The notes: a model not told the origin generated them from the letters alone. Shown: positions 33,233-42,828, counted from the stretch's first letter. The stretch: 64,000 nucleotides of DNA from Thermoleophilales bacterium (GCA_020636955.1 JACJWY010000005.1:62001-126000); one strand, 5' to 3'. Made by a program: numbers and translations.

Positions 33233-33991
33233 TTGAGCCGTCGACCGTATGTAGCTGCGAACTGGAAGATGAACAAGACCGCTTCCGAAGCGGACGAGTT
33301 CCTGGACGCTTTCCTGCCTGCCCAGTCGTCGGACGGCGCCGAGGTAGTGCTCTGCCCGCCGTGGCTTGCTCTGCAACGGGTCGCCGAGCGCTGTGCCGGC
33401 ACCCCGGTCAAGGTCTGCGCGCAGAACATGTTCTACGAGGACTCGGGAGCCTTCACCGGTGAGGTTTCGGCGCCGATGCTGCTCGACATAGGGGCCGATG
33501 GCACCATCCTCGGCCATTCCGAGCGACGCCAGTTCTTCGGCGAGACCGACGAGGCTCTGGCCCGCAAGGTTCCGAAAGCGATCGAGGCCGGTCTCGAACC
33601 GATCCTCTGCGTCGGGGAGACCCGGATCGAGCGCGAATCGGGCGATACCGAATCGGTGCTTTCGCATCAGGTCCTGACCGACCTGGCCGAGATCCACACC
33701 GATGACCTCGACAAGGTCGTGATCGCGTACGAGCCGGTCTGGGCGATCGGCACCGGGCTTACCGCTTCCCCGGAACAGGCACAGGAGGCCTGTGAATTCA
33801 TCCGCAACCTGCTGCGCTCCCGGGATCCGCAGAAGGCCGCTTCAGTCCGAATCCTCTATGGCGGCTCGGTCAAGCCGGCCAACGCGGAAGAGCTCCTGGC
33901 CCTGCCCGACATCGACGGCGCCCTGGTCGGTGGTGCAGCGCTCGATCCGGCCGACTTCGGCGCGATAGTTGCCGCGGTGCCTTTCGAGTAG
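33233..33991 (+). CDS. tpiA: Triosephosphate isomerase
   Basis: This 252-residue protein uses TTG 33233 as start. It has AANWKMNKT (catalytic Lys), GHSERRQFFGETDE (catalytic His), AYEPVWAIGTG (catalytic Glu) and YGGSVKPAN (phosphate loop). It interconverts the two triose phosphates. In many actinobacteria secG comes next; here gpmI follows and secG is 19 kb away. Confidence 0.97.
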   Translation: MSRRPYVAANWKMNKTASEADEFLDAFLPAQSSDGAEVVLCPPWLALQRVAERCAGTPVKVCAQNMFYEDSGAFTGEVSAPMLLDIGADGTILGHSERRQFFGETDEALARKVPKAIEAGLEPILCVGETRIERESGDTESVLSHQVLTDLAEIHTDDLDKVVIAYEPVWAIGTGLTASPEQAQEACEFIRNLLRSRDPQKAASVRILYGGSVKPANAEELLALPDIDGALVGGAALDPADFGAIVAAVPFE

Positions 33992-34009
33992 GAGACTGAT
34001 CAGGCAACC

Positions 34010-35527
34010 ATGTCATCGATTCCGGTCCCTTCAGCGGCACTCATCATCCTTGACGGCTGGGGTATTGCCCCGGCTGGTCCCGGCAACGCGATCTCACTGG
34101 CCGACACACCGGTCTTCGACCGGCTCTGGAACGAATACCCGACGACGCAGCTCAGCGCCCAGGGGCCGGACGTCGGCCTGCCCGAAGGGCAGATGGGCAA
34201 TTCCGAGGTCGGTCATCTCAATCTCGGGGCCGGCGCGATCGTCAAGCAGGACCTGGCCCGGATCGACGCCGCAGTTGCGGGAGGAGAGTTCTTCGAAAAC
34301 GAGGCCCTGGTGGCCGCCTGCCGGCGCGCGGTCAATGGCAACGGCCGTCTCCACCTGATCGGGCTCGTCTCCGACGGCGGGGTTCATTCCGGCTGGGAGC
34401 ACCTCGAGGCCTGTGTCGAGCTGACCTCCCAGGAAGGCGTGCCCGATGTGATCTTCCACGCGATCACCGACGGACGGGACACCCTGCCGCACGGCGGGGC
34501 GAAGTACATCGAGGAACTCGAACGCTGGCTGCGCTCGGCCGGCCGGATCGGCACGGTAAGCGGGCGCTACTACGCGATGGACCGGGACACGCGTTGGGAC
34601 CGGGTCAAACTTGCCTACGACGCGATCGTTCACGGAGCCGGACCATCGGCATCCACGGCGGACGAAGCGGTCGCGGACGCGTACGCGCATGAGATCACGG
34701 ACGAGTTCGTGAAACCGACGGTAATCGGAGGCTACGACGGTGCCCGCGAGGGTGACGTCGCGATCTTCATCAACTTCCGTCCCGACCGGGCCCGTGAACT
34801 GACCCGTGCCCTGGCCGAACCGGACTTCAGTGACTTTGTTCGCTCGGGGGGCCCGTTGCTCGACCTGACCACGATGACCTCATACCGCGAGGGTTGGCCC
34901 TACCCGGTCGCCTTCCCCGAGGAGCGACCGAAGGTGACCATGGCCCAGGTCATCGCCGACGATGGCGGCAAGCAGCTTCACGTCGCCGAGACGGAGAAAT
35001 ACCCGCATGTCACCTACTTCTTCAACGGGGGTCGCGAACAGGAGTGGGAGGGGGAGGACCGGCGCCTGGTCGATTCGCCCCGCGACGTCCCGACCTACGA
35101 TTTCAAGCCGGAGATGAGTGCCAACCAGGCGGCCGATGCCTTCATCGCCGGCTGGGCAGAGGACGAACCCCGGTTCGGCATCATCAACTTCGCCAACCCG
35201 GACATGGTCGGGCACACCGGCGTAATACCCGCGGCGGTCGAGGCGATCGAAGCGGTTGACGCCTGCCTCGGGCGAGTGGTGGAGACCGTGCTCGGATCCG
35301 GTGGCGCCTGCCTGGTCACCGCCGATCACGGCAACGCTGACAACATGCTGGAACCGGACGGGTCGCCGAACACCGCCCATTCCCTGAACCCCGTCCCCGT
35401 GATCGTCACGGCCGAAGGTTTCAGTCTGGCCGAACACGGCATCCTTGCCGATGTGGCTCCGACCATTCTCCAGATGCTCGGTATCGAGCAGCCTGCCGAA
35501 ATGACTGGCCGGTCGCTGATTCGGTGA
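34010..35527 (+). CDS. gpmI: 2,3-bisphosphoglycerate-independent phosphoglycerate mutase
   Basis: The 505-residue protein has LIILDGWGIAP, the phosphoserine motif NSEVGHLNLGAG, GRYYAMDRD, FINFRPDRAR, NFANPDMVGHTG and TADHGNADNM. It is the dimanganese, alkaline-phosphatase-like mutase of lower glycolysis. The ATG is 18 bp after the tpiA stop and its own stop overlaps the start of tgt by 4 bp. Confidence 0.97.
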   Translation: MSSIPVPSAALIILDGWGIAPAGPGNAISLADTPVFDRLWNEYPTTQLSAQGPDVGLPEGQMGNSEVGHLNLGAGAIVKQDLARIDAAVAGGEFFENEALVAACRRAVNGNGRLHLIGLVSDGGVHSGWEHLEACVELTSQEGVPDVIFHAITDGRDTLPHGGAKYIEELERWLRSAGRIGTVSGRYYAMDRDTRWDRVKLAYDAIVHGAGPSASTADEAVADAYAHEITDEFVKPTVIGGYDGAREGDVAIFINFRPDRARELTRALAEPDFSDFVRSGGPLLDLTTMTSYREGWPYPVAFPEERPKVTMAQVIADDGGKQLHVAETEKYPHVTYFFNGGREQEWEGEDRRLVDSPRDVPTYDFKPEMSANQAADAFIAGWAEDEPRFGIINFANPDMVGHTGVIPAAVEAIEAVDACLGRVVETVLGSGGACLVTADHGNADNMLEPDGSPNTAHSLNPVPVIVTAEGFSLAEHGILADVAPTILQMLGIEQPAEMTGRSLIR

Positions 35528-36729
35528 GGCAGGACCCGGCTCGCCTGAACTTCGAGATCCAGGCCCGCGACGGCGATGCCCGTCGCGGCACGCTGCAGAC
35601 GGCCCACGGCCCGGTCGAGACCCCGGCATTCATCCCGCTGGCGACCAAAGGCTCGGTCCGCGGCTTGTCCTCCCGGGAGGTGGAAGGCATGGGCTACGAG
35701 ATGGTTCTCGGCAACACCTATCACCTGCTGGTTGCGCCGGGCCCGGAGCGAATCGCCGAAGCTGGCGGCCTTCACGAGTTCATGGGCTGGGAGAAGGCGA
35801 TCATCACCGACTCCGGCGGCTTCCAGGTTTTTTCGCTCGCCCACGGCGGGGTGGCCGAGGAAATCAAAGGCTCCGGCCGCAAGATGTATGGCCTCGCCAA
35901 GACTCTCGGAATCGAAGAGGAGGGCGTCCGCTTTCGCTCCTACAAGGACGGCTCCGAGCTAATGCTTTCCCCGGAGGAATCGATGCGGGTTCAGGCGGCG
36001 CTCGGCTCCGATATCGCCCTGGTCTTCGACGAATGCACCCCCTTCCACGCTGACCGCGAGTACACGGCCCGGTCAACCGAACGGACCCATCGCTGGCTCA
36101 GCCGCTGCCTCGACTGGCATGAGGCCAACGGGCCGGATAGGCAGGCGGTTTTCGGCATCATCCAGGGTGGCACGCACGCCGACCTCCGGAAGGAGTCATG
36201 CGAGGCGGTTTCTGCTTCGGGGGTCGACGGGATCTCGATCGGAGGAACTCTTGGCCGGGACAAGCAGGAAATGGCCGAGGTGCTCGGGTTCACGGTGCCC
36301 TACCTTCCGGTCGAAGCCCCGAAGCACCTGCTCGGGATCGGCGAGGTGGACGACCTGATGCGAGGGGTGGCACTGGGCCTCGACGTTTTCGACTGTGCCG
36401 TTCCGACCCGGCTGGCCCGGCACGGAATGGCCATGGCCCCGCTTCCCGACAACCGTTTCAGGATCGATGTTCGCAAGCCCCGCGAGGTCGGCAACCATGA
36501 ACCCCTGGTCCCGGGTTGTCCCTGCGTCGCCTGCGCCGACTACGACCGGGACTATCTCAACTACATCTCCCGGTCGGAAGAGTTGACCGCGGTGCGATTG
36601 CTGGTCGATCACAACCTGACCTACATGGAACGACTGATGCGCGGCGCCCGCGAGGCGATATCCGCTAGCAGGTACGGGGAATACAGCGCGAGGATTCTGG
36701 CCGGAGCCACGCCGTGGGATGCCCGATAG
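35524..36729 (+). CDS. tgt: tRNA-guanine transglycosylase
   Basis: This 401-residue protein starts at GTG 35524 inside the gpmI stop. It contains PVETPAFIPLATKGSV-type N-terminus, DSGGFQVFSLAHGG (substrate Asp), FGIIQGG, GIGEVDDLM, FDCAVPTRLARHG (nucleophile Asp), and a zinc site from CPCVAC and the later His in VDHN. It inserts preQ1 at position 34 of tRNAs with GUN anticodons in queuosine synthesis. Coupling to gpmI is probably a matter of shared transcript only. Confidence 0.96.
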   Translation: MRQDPARLNFEIQARDGDARRGTLQTAHGPVETPAFIPLATKGSVRGLSSREVEGMGYEMVLGNTYHLLVAPGPERIAEAGGLHEFMGWEKAIITDSGGFQVFSLAHGGVAEEIKGSGRKMYGLAKTLGIEEEGVRFRSYKDGSELMLSPEESMRVQAALGSDIALVFDECTPFHADREYTARSTERTHRWLSRCLDWHEANGPDRQAVFGIIQGGTHADLRKESCEAVSASGVDGISIGGTLGRDKQEMAEVLGFTVPYLPVEAPKHLLGIGEVDDLMRGVALGLDVFDCAVPTRLARHGMAMAPLPDNRFRIDVRKPREVGNHEPLVPGCPCVACADYDRDYLNYISRSEELTAVRLLVDHNLTYMERLMRGAREAISASRYGEYSARILAGATPWDAR

Positions 36730-36739
36730 GCTGACCCGG

Positions 36740-37696
36740 ATGGCAGAGACCCTGATCCAGCTAGACGGTGTCACCAAGAGATACGGCACCGTAACCGCGC
36801 TCGACAACCTTTCGATGACCGTTCCCGAGGGCAGCGTCTGCGGGTTGCTCGGTCCCAACGGCTCCGGCAAGACGACCGCGATCCGCATCCTGCTCGGCCT
36901 GACTGACACGAACGGGGGTGAGGTCGATCTGCTCGGTACCTCGCCGGGCAGCCAGAATTTCGCGACTTCGGTGAAACAGACCGGTTCCCTGATCGAGGGG
37001 CCGGCGCTCTATGGCCACGCGACGGCCCGCCAGAACATGGAGATCCAGGCGGCCACCCTGGGTCTGAGTCAGGCCCGGACGGAGATCGAAGAACTGCTGG
37101 CCCTGGTCGGTCTGAGCGACCGGGCTGAAAGCAAGGCCCGGACCTTCTCGCTGGGAATGAAACAGCGGCTGGGGCTGGCCATCTCCCTGCTCAACGATCC
37201 GCGACTGGTGATCCTCGATGAACCCACCAACGGGCTCGATCCTTCAGGCATCGTCGAGATCCGCGAACTGATCAAGGAACTTCCACAGCGCGGCACGACG
37301 GTCATGGTTTCCTCTCACCTCCTTTCGGAGGTCCAGCTGATGTGCGATCGGGCGACGATCATCAATAAGGGAAAACTCGTCGCGAACGGGACCATGGAGG
37401 AGATTCTGGCCTCGACGGGGACCGCCGAGGGCTATCGCGTCTACGTGAGGATCTCGCAGACGGAGGCAGCCGTTTCTGCTTTGTCGGCCGCAGGCCTTGA
37501 GGTGGAAGACCGTGGCGAAGGCAGCCTCCTGGCCCGTGGCGAAATCGAAGACGATTCCGAGATCACCCGGATCCTGGCCGAGTCGGGAATCTGGCTGCGC
37601 GGTCTGATGCGCGAGCGGCCCGACCTGGAGCGCGTCTTCCTGACGCTTACCGACGTCGACGGCTCCGGCAGCGGAGGCGAGGCCAATGCGGGCTGA
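36740..37696 (+). CDS. ABC-2 type exporter ATPase (bacitracin-type family)
   Basis: The 318-residue protein starts at ATG 36740. It has Walker A GPNGSGKTTA, LIEGPALYGHATARQNM, a degenerate signature FSLGMKQRLG in place of LSGGQ, Walker B LVILDEPTNGLDP, and switch SSHLLSEVQ. SLGMKQRLG is common in BcrA-like ATPases linked to antibiotic export or membrane stress. It overlaps the permease start by 11 bp. Confidence 0.92.
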   Translation: MAETLIQLDGVTKRYGTVTALDNLSMTVPEGSVCGLLGPNGSGKTTAIRILLGLTDTNGGEVDLLGTSPGSQNFATSVKQTGSLIEGPALYGHATARQNMEIQAATLGLSQARTEIEELLALVGLSDRAESKARTFSLGMKQRLGLAISLLNDPRLVILDEPTNGLDPSGIVEIRELIKELPQRGTTVMVSSHLLSEVQLMCDRATIINKGKLVANGTMEEILASTGTAEGYRVYVRISQTEAAVSALSAAGLEVEDRGEGSLLARGEIEDDSEITRILAESGIWLRGLMRERPDLERVFLTLTDVDGSGSGGEANAG

Positions 37697-38411
37697 GTTC
37701 CTCAAGTTCAGATCCCTGCCGACGGCTCTCTGGACCGGCGTTTTCATGGTCGGCTGCTTTCTTCTCGGCCTGATTTTCTGCGTCTGGAAAGGCGTTGGGG
37801 AAGACGAGGCCGTTTTTGACCTGGCGATCGGTATTCCGGCATCCATCGCGACCATCGTCATCGGAGCCTGGGTAGTCGGGCTCGAGTTCGGCCAGAACAC
37901 CTTGCGCAGGGTTCTCTCTGCGGACCCGCGCCGGATCCGTCTGATCATGGCGAAACTGGGTGCCGCGCTGATCGTTGTAATCGGGACGATCGCCCTGCTG
38001 TGGCTGCTGGGGATGCTGATCTTTCCGCTCGCAGGCTCCGGGCACGAAAGGACGATCGACACCACTCAGGCTTTCCGTAACGGTACCGCCGTCCTGGTTT
38101 CCGGGATGGTCTATGTGGTCGTCGCGTCGGGTCTGGCCTGGATCACCCGGTCGATGGCCGGCGGCATGACCATCGCCTTCGTCTTCTTTTTCGTAATCGA
38201 TTCGATCATCACCGCGATCCCCAGGGTGGGGGACTACGCTCTCGGCTCGGCGCTGGGCAATGTCGACGAAGCGATCCGTGGCAACGACCAGGGGATTTTC
38301 GGACCATCGGAAACGATCGGCACCGAGGTCGCGATCCTGGCGGTTGCCGCCTGGGTGCTGCTCATCGTGGGCCTGGGAATTGTCCGCACGCTCCGGACCG
38401 AGGTCAAATAG
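37686..38411 (+). CDS. ABC-2 type permease paired with the ATPase at 36740
   Basis: This 241-residue protein (ATG 37686) has six membrane segments: TALWTGVFMVGCFLLGLIF, IATIVIGAWVVGLEF, ALIVVIGTIALLWLLG, VLVSGMVYVVVASGLAWI, ITIAFVFFFVIDSI-like, and VAILAVAAWVLLIVGLGI. The NTLRRVLSADPRRIRLIMAK loop resembles the cytoplasmic loop of BcrB-like permeases. Export substrate unknown. It converges with the kinase gene. Confidence 0.88.
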   Translation: MRAEFLKFRSLPTALWTGVFMVGCFLLGLIFCVWKGVGEDEAVFDLAIGIPASIATIVIGAWVVGLEFGQNTLRRVLSADPRRIRLIMAKLGAALIVVIGTIALLWLLGMLIFPLAGSGHERTIDTTQAFRNGTAVLVSGMVYVVVASGLAWITRSMAGGMTIAFVFFFVIDSIITAIPRVGDYALGSALGNVDEAIRGNDQGIFGPSETIGTEVAILAVAAWVLLIVGLGIVRTLRTEVK

Positions 38412-38414
38412 CCC

Positions 38415-39617
38415 CTATTGGGTGTTGTCCCGGACCTGCTGTTTGAGCTCGTCGGAGAGCTTTTCGACCGAGTTACCGGCCCAGTCCTTGATCTTCACCG
38501 AAGCTGCCCGGTCGGTGAGCAAAATCACCGATCCGGCGACCACGGCAGCGATCAGCACCAACGCCAGCGCGCCGAGTACAAAGCGGAAGAAGGAACGTAT
38601 GAACGAGCGCTTCTGGCGGGGACGGGGCGCAGTCTGCGGGAGGGTGTACCTGGGGGGAGGCGGGGCCGGACGATGGGCGGTCCGCGCGGTGCGCTCCAGG
38701 GGCCGGGTCGCGGTCTCGGCTTGGGGGAACTCCGGTGGCGTGACCGGTTCCTCATCCATCTGCAGGGTGACATCCTCGCCGCGCAGGCCACGCTGTAGGC
38801 CGTCCGACAGCGCAGCAGCGGTGTTGAAGCGGTAGGCCTTGTCGCCTTCGAGGGCACGCATCACCGCGGCGCTCACCGTTTCGGGAACGTCGGCGTTGTA
38901 GGTCCGTGGAGGCAGCGGCTTCTCGTTCTGTTGCCTTACCGCCAGTTCGGCCAGCGACGAACCTTCGTAGGGCAGACGACCGGTCAGGAACTGGTAGAGA
39001 ACCACGCCCAGGGCATAGACATCGGTCGAGGGGGTGGCTTCCTCGCCGCGCACCTGTTCCGGAGCGAGGTAGGCGGCGGTCCCGACCACAGAACCGACCT
39101 GGGTGATCCGGGTCTGTTCGGCCGCCCGGGCGATGCCGAAGTCGGTCAGCTTGCAGGTCATCTCGCCGCCACCGACCGGGCCACCGATCACCATCAGATT
39201 GCCGGGTTTCACATCACGGTGGATGATTCCGTGACGGTGGGCGTATTCGAGGCCGGCGCAGGCTTGTACCCCGATCTCCACCGTTACTTCCGGGTCGACC
39301 AGGCCTTCGGTCTTGAGGATCTGGGCGCCGGACTTGCCCTCGACGCATTCCATGACGATGAAATGCCGACCATGGTCGACGCCGGTGTCATAGACCTGGA
39401 CGATGTTCGGATGGATCAGCTTCGCAACGGCCAGCGCTTCGCGGCGGAAGCGCGCCACGAAGCGATCATCGTCGGAGAGGTGCTCGGCCAGAACCTTCAC
39501 CGCCACGGTCCGCTCGAGGATGCGATCGGTCGCCCGGTAGACATTTGACATGCCTCCCGAGCCGAGCTTGTCACGGAGCTCGTAGCGGTCGGCGAGAATG
39601 GTCGGTTCACTCATCAA
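38415..39617 (-). CDS. Membrane Ser/Thr protein kinase (PknB-type, no PASTA domain)
   Basis: The 400-residue protein (ATG 39617) has a complete Hanks kinase domain at 11-270: GSGGMSNVYRA glycine loop, VAVKVL Lys, HRDVKPGN catalytic loop, DFGIA and YLAPEQVRG activation segment. A Pro-rich linker (RPAPPPPRYTLPQ) leads to one membrane helix (FVLGALALVLIAAVVAGSVILL) and only about 30 residues outside the membrane, with no PASTA or other sensor domain. A Thr-rich lipoprotein gene lies 3 bp upstream and may provide the sensing part; that link is inferred from the operon alone. Confidence 0.93.
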   Translation of the reverse strand: MMSEPTILADRYELRDKLGSGGMSNVYRATDRILERTVAVKVLAEHLSDDDRFVARFRREALAVAKLIHPNIVQVYDTGVDHGRHFIVMECVEGKSGAQILKTEGLVDPEVTVEIGVQACAGLEYAHRHGIIHRDVKPGNLMVIGGPVGGGEMTCKLTDFGIARAAEQTRITQVGSVVGTAAYLAPEQVRGEEATPSTDVYALGVVLYQFLTGRLPYEGSSLAELAVRQQNEKPLPPRTYNADVPETVSAAVMRALEGDKAYRFNTAAALSDGLQRGLRGEDVTLQMDEEPVTPPEFPQAETATRPLERTARTAHRPAPPPPRYTLPQTAPRPRQKRSFIRSFFRFVLGALALVLIAAVVAGSVILLTDRAASVKIKDWAGNSVEKLSDELKQQVRDNTQ

Positions 39618-39620
39618 AGA

Positions 39621-40259
39621 TCACCCCGGTCCCAGCCCGCCGGAGCCGGGGCCGACGCCGCCTCCGGGATTGGTCGGAGTAGTGGGCTCGGTCGGAGTCG
39701 TCGGCGTGGTCGGAGTAGCAGGAGTGGTCGGATTCGCGGCAGGCGGCGTGGTCTGGTTCTGGTTTCCGTCAGCGTTCGTGTCTGTCTGGTTTGAATCCTG
39801 GTTTTCATCTGTCGTGCCCTGCTCGCCGGTGGTGTCCTGATTGGTGTCCGTGGTTCCGGTCTCCCCGGTCGTGCCTTCTTCGGTAGGGGTCTCTTCTGTG
39901 ACCGTCGGCTCTTCGGACGTCGTGTCCACTTCCGTGCATTTGTCCGGGTCATTGACCAGGAGCGTCAAGTCAGTGACACCGTCGAGCAGTGAACGTTTCA
40001 GCTCCGGATCGACTTTGGTCCCCATTGCTTCGATTTCCTGTTGGGCAGTACGGGCCACCTTGGCCGCCTCGAAACACTCTCCGGAAGCCGCGAGCGACTG
40101 GATCCGGTCGAAGTGCCCGATCAGCGAATCCGACGTGTCCCTTGGGATCAGGTTACTGCGATCCTCGCCACAACCGGCGAGCAGCGGGGCGAGGGCCAGG
40201 CAGGCGAGCAAGGCAGGCAGAAGCCCCCGGCGGGAGCCTTTTCGGGCGGGAAACGGCAT
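39621..40259 (-). CDS. Lipoprotein with Thr/Pro/Glu-rich tail
   Basis: This 212-residue protein starts at ATG 40259. It has a lipoprotein signal with APLLAGCGED lipobox (Cys30). A helical domain at about 35-115 includes the pair of Cys in SGECFEA and DPDKCTE that could form a disulfide. The remaining 100 residues are low complexity, with Thr, Glu, Gly, Asn and then TPTTPTTPTEPTTPT and GPGSGGLGPG. It is likely surface-exposed, possibly as a wall-spanning spacer or glycosylation substrate. It stands directly upstream of the Ser/Thr kinase on the same strand. Confidence 0.75.
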   Translation of the reverse strand: MPFPARKGSRRGLLPALLACLALAPLLAGCGEDRSNLIPRDTSDSLIGHFDRIQSLAASGECFEAAKVARTAQQEIEAMGTKVDPELKRSLLDGVTDLTLLVNDPDKCTEVDTTSEEPTVTEETPTEEGTTGETGTTDTNQDTTGEQGTTDENQDSNQTDTNADGNQNQTTPPAANPTTPATPTTPTTPTEPTTPTNPGGGVGPGSGGLGPG

Positions 40260-40313
40260 TCCCGCCGAGTCTAGATGGTTGAAACGCTCGTCTTTGTGAC
40301 GCATTTCCGGCCT

Positions 40314-41051
40314 TTACTGACCCTTGAACAACCGGTCGCCGAGGTGGGATGGCAGACCCGCCTCCCGGATCGCGTCAGCGGCCTCTTCGACGGGGTATTT
40401 CACCCGGTGAAACCGGGCGCGGAAGCTCTCTGTGTCCAGTTCGGCCCAGGCAGCCCTAGGGTCTCCGTCCCGGGGCTGCCCCACGCTGCCGGGGTTTAGC
40501 AGCCACTTGCCGCTGGTCATGCTCAGATCCGTTCCCTGCGGGGCCAGAACCGAGGAGACCCGCGACATCTCGTCGACCCGAGTGAAATACAGGGCGATGT
40601 GGGAGTGTCCGATCAGGGCGATCCGCTCTTCCTGGAAATCAAGGTTGTCTTCCGCCAGGTCGCTGTCGACCACGTATTCCCAGATCGGGTCACGGGGCGA
40701 TGCGTGGTACAGGCCGATTCCTTCCCTGCTTGCCGAGGTTCCTTCCAGGCCGCGCAGGATCTCGAACGCGTCTTCGTCCATGTGCTCGCGGGTCCAGCGA
40801 GCCGAGGCCGCCGCGGAGGGGCTGAAGGTGCCGATGTCGATTTCCCTGAGGGCGGCCAGGTCGTGGTTGCCGAGCAGGAACACGGAACAGCGATCCTTCA
40901 GGGTGGTCACGCATTCGCCCGGGTGGGCGCCATATCCGACGGCATCGCCAAGGAACCAGATCTCGTCGACCCCGGCGGAATCGATGTCCTCGAGGATCGC
41001 GTCGAGCGCGGGACGGTTGGCGTGTATGTCGGAAATGACGGCGACGTTCAT
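40314..41051 (-). CDS. Metallophosphoesterase family protein (YfcE/MJ0936-like)
   Basis: The 245-residue protein (ATG 41051) has calcineurin-like phosphoesterase motifs: VISDIHANRPALDAIL, WFLGDAVGYG, FLLGNHDLAAL, IGHSHIALYF and a C-terminal NPGSVGQPRDGDPRA. These provide a two-metal site. Family members cleave phosphodiesters or diadenosine compounds; the NPGSVGQPRDGDPRA end is common in uncharacterised bacterial phosphoesterases. It diverges from the M48 protease gene with 34 bp between starts. Confidence 0.9.
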   Translation of the reverse strand: MNVAVISDIHANRPALDAILEDIDSAGVDEIWFLGDAVGYGAHPGECVTTLKDRCSVFLLGNHDLAALREIDIGTFSPSAAASARWTREHMDEDAFEILRGLEGTSASREGIGLYHASPRDPIWEYVVDSDLAEDNLDFQEERIALIGHSHIALYFTRVDEMSRVSSVLAPQGTDLSMTSGKWLLNPGSVGQPRDGDPRAAWAELDTESFRARFHRVKYPVEEAADAIREAGLPSHLGDRLFKGQ

Positions 41052-41085
41052 GGTCGGGCGGGCCTGCCGAATATCGTATTGAGCG

Positions 41086-42369
41086 ATGAATTCGGGTCCG
41101 GCCACCGGCCGTGGAGTGAACGGCTACGTTCTGGCAGGGACCGCTGCCGGTGCGGTTCTGGCGGCCGTCATCGCGGCCGTTCTGCTCAGTCCCGATCAGG
41201 GCTTTCCGGTCTCCGACCCGTCCGCCGCCGCCCGGGTGGTCGCCGATCGCTTCACCGCTTCCGAGTTGAGCCGGTCCGGTGATTACCGGTCCTGGGGCAG
41301 GCTGATCGGGGTGGCGACCCTGGTCGTCGAGTTCGCCGTCCTCGGATTCTTTGCCTTCTGGCGCGGCAGGCGCATGAAGCTGCTGCTCGAAAAGCTGGGT
41401 CGGCGCCCGTTGATCGGCGCGCTGCTGGCCGGGGCCGGGATCTCCGTGGCGTTGGCGCTGGTTGAACTTCCCCTTGATCTGGCCGCCTGGCAACTCGGTC
41501 GCGACTACGGTCTGGTTAGCCAGGATCTCGGGCCGAGGCTGCTCGACTGGCTTCTGTCCACCCTGATCTCGATGTTGCCGGCCGCCCTTGGTGCGCTTCT
41601 GGCCGTAGCCCTCTGGCGCTGGCTGAGAGGTAAATTCTGGATTGCCGCGTCGATCCTGGTCGCAGTTTGGGCGATCGTCACGACCTGGCTGTGGCCGGTG
41701 GTGGTCGCTCCGGTCTTCAACGATTTCAATCCCTTGCCGGCCGGGCCGACCAGAAGCGAGGTGCTTCGCCTGGCCGATCGGGCCGGGGTCAAGGTGGGGG
41801 ACGTATACGTAGTCGATGCCAGCCGTCGTTCCTCCACCGTCAACGCATACGTGAACGGGATCGGTTCATCGAAGCGGGTCGTGATCTATGACAACGCGAT
41901 TCGGGATTTGGGTCCCGACGAGTTCTCTGCCCTGGTCGCTCACGAACTCGGCCACGTCGAAGCGAAGGACCTGAGGCGCGGTCTGACTTTCGCCCTGCTC
42001 GTCATTCCGCTCGGGGTGCTCTTCGTCCAGCTGGCGAGCGGAGCGCTCCTCAAGCGAAACGGCGACGACGCCAGCGGCCCGGCCCTGGTTCCGGTGCTGG
42101 CCCTCTGGGTCACCATCGCGGTTTTCGTCCTGCAGGTGCCGGGCAACGCACTCTCGCGGCAGGTCGAGGCGAAGGCGGACCGGTTTTCGATCGGGCTGAC
42201 CGGTGATCCACAGGGACTGGTCGACCTCCAGGTCCGCCTGGCGAAGGCGAACCTTTCCGATGTGGACCCGCCCGCGCTCTGGCAGTTCCTCTTCGGGACG
42301 CATCCTTCGACCTTCGACCGGATCGCGATCGCTGAGGGTGCGAAAGTGAGAGGCAGCGATGAAGATTGA
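41086..42369 (+). CDS. M48-family integral membrane metalloprotease (Ste24/HtpX-like)
   Basis: This 427-residue protein has several membrane segments and a zinc site: VAHELGHVEAKD (H286-E-x-x-H290) and downstream EAKADRFSIGLTG supplying the third ligand Glu. The order of segments (two N-terminal pairs, a large cytoplasmic loop with NAYVNGIGSSKRVVIYD before HExxH) fits CAAX-protease-like M48B enzymes. It probably degrades misfolded membrane proteins or processes membrane substrates. Its last 11 bp overlap the start of rlmH. Confidence 0.93.
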   Translation: MNSGPATGRGVNGYVLAGTAAGAVLAAVIAAVLLSPDQGFPVSDPSAAARVVADRFTASELSRSGDYRSWGRLIGVATLVVEFAVLGFFAFWRGRRMKLLLEKLGRRPLIGALLAGAGISVALALVELPLDLAAWQLGRDYGLVSQDLGPRLLDWLLSTLISMLPAALGALLAVALWRWLRGKFWIAASILVAVWAIVTTWLWPVVVAPVFNDFNPLPAGPTRSEVLRLADRAGVKVGDVYVVDASRRSSTVNAYVNGIGSSKRVVIYDNAIRDLGPDEFSALVAHELGHVEAKDLRRGLTFALLVIPLGVLFVQLASGALLKRNGDDASGPALVPVLALWVTIAVFVLQVPGNALSRQVEAKADRFSIGLTGDPQGLVDLQVRLAKANLSDVDPPALWQFLFGTHPSTFDRIAIAEGAKVRGSDED

Positions 42370-42805
42370 ACTGATAGCCGTCGGAAAGATCAAGCCCCCC
42401 TTCGCGGATGCCGAAGCCCACTACCTGAAACTGCTGAAACCGCTGATGCCGGTTGAAGTGACGGAGATGAAGGATGACGATGCGCTGGGCCGGAAGATCA
42501 TCTCGGCCCGGATGTCCGGAGGCAGCCAGCCGGACCCGGGAACGGTGGTGGCGCTCGAGGCGGAAGGGCGTGACATGAAATCGGAGCGCTGGGCCGAGTG
42601 GCTGGACCAGCGTCGGCATGAGGGACGGCGGTTGACCCTGCTGATCGGCGGTCCGGAAGGCATCCCCGGTGATGTCTCCGGAATGGCCGACCATCGCCTT
42701 TCGCTGGGCCCCCAGACCATGGCCCATCAGCTGGCCCGGGTGGTGCTGCTCGAGCAGCTTTTCCGGGCCAGCAAGATCCTGGCCGGCCAGAAGTACCACC
42801 TGTAG
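42359..42805 (+). CDS. rlmH: 23S rRNA (pseudouridine-1915-N3)-methyltransferase RlmH
   Basis: The 148-residue protein has the SPOUT fold of RlmH: IELIAVGKIKPPFADAEAHYLK, VVALEAEGRDMKSE, LTLLIGGPEGIP (SAM-binding knot), LSLGPQTMAHQLARVVLLEQLFRA and a C-terminal KYHL. It methylates helix 69 of 23S rRNA. The end of the family is usually Y-H-R; here Y-H-L. Confidence 0.95.
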   Translation: MKIELIAVGKIKPPFADAEAHYLKLLKPLMPVEVTEMKDDDALGRKIISARMSGGSQPDPGTVVALEAEGRDMKSERWAEWLDQRRHEGRRLTLLIGGPEGIPGDVSGMADHRLSLGPQTMAHQLARVVLLEQLFRASKILAGQKYHL

Positions 42806-42828
42806 CCGGCCAAAATAGAATCGCCTCC

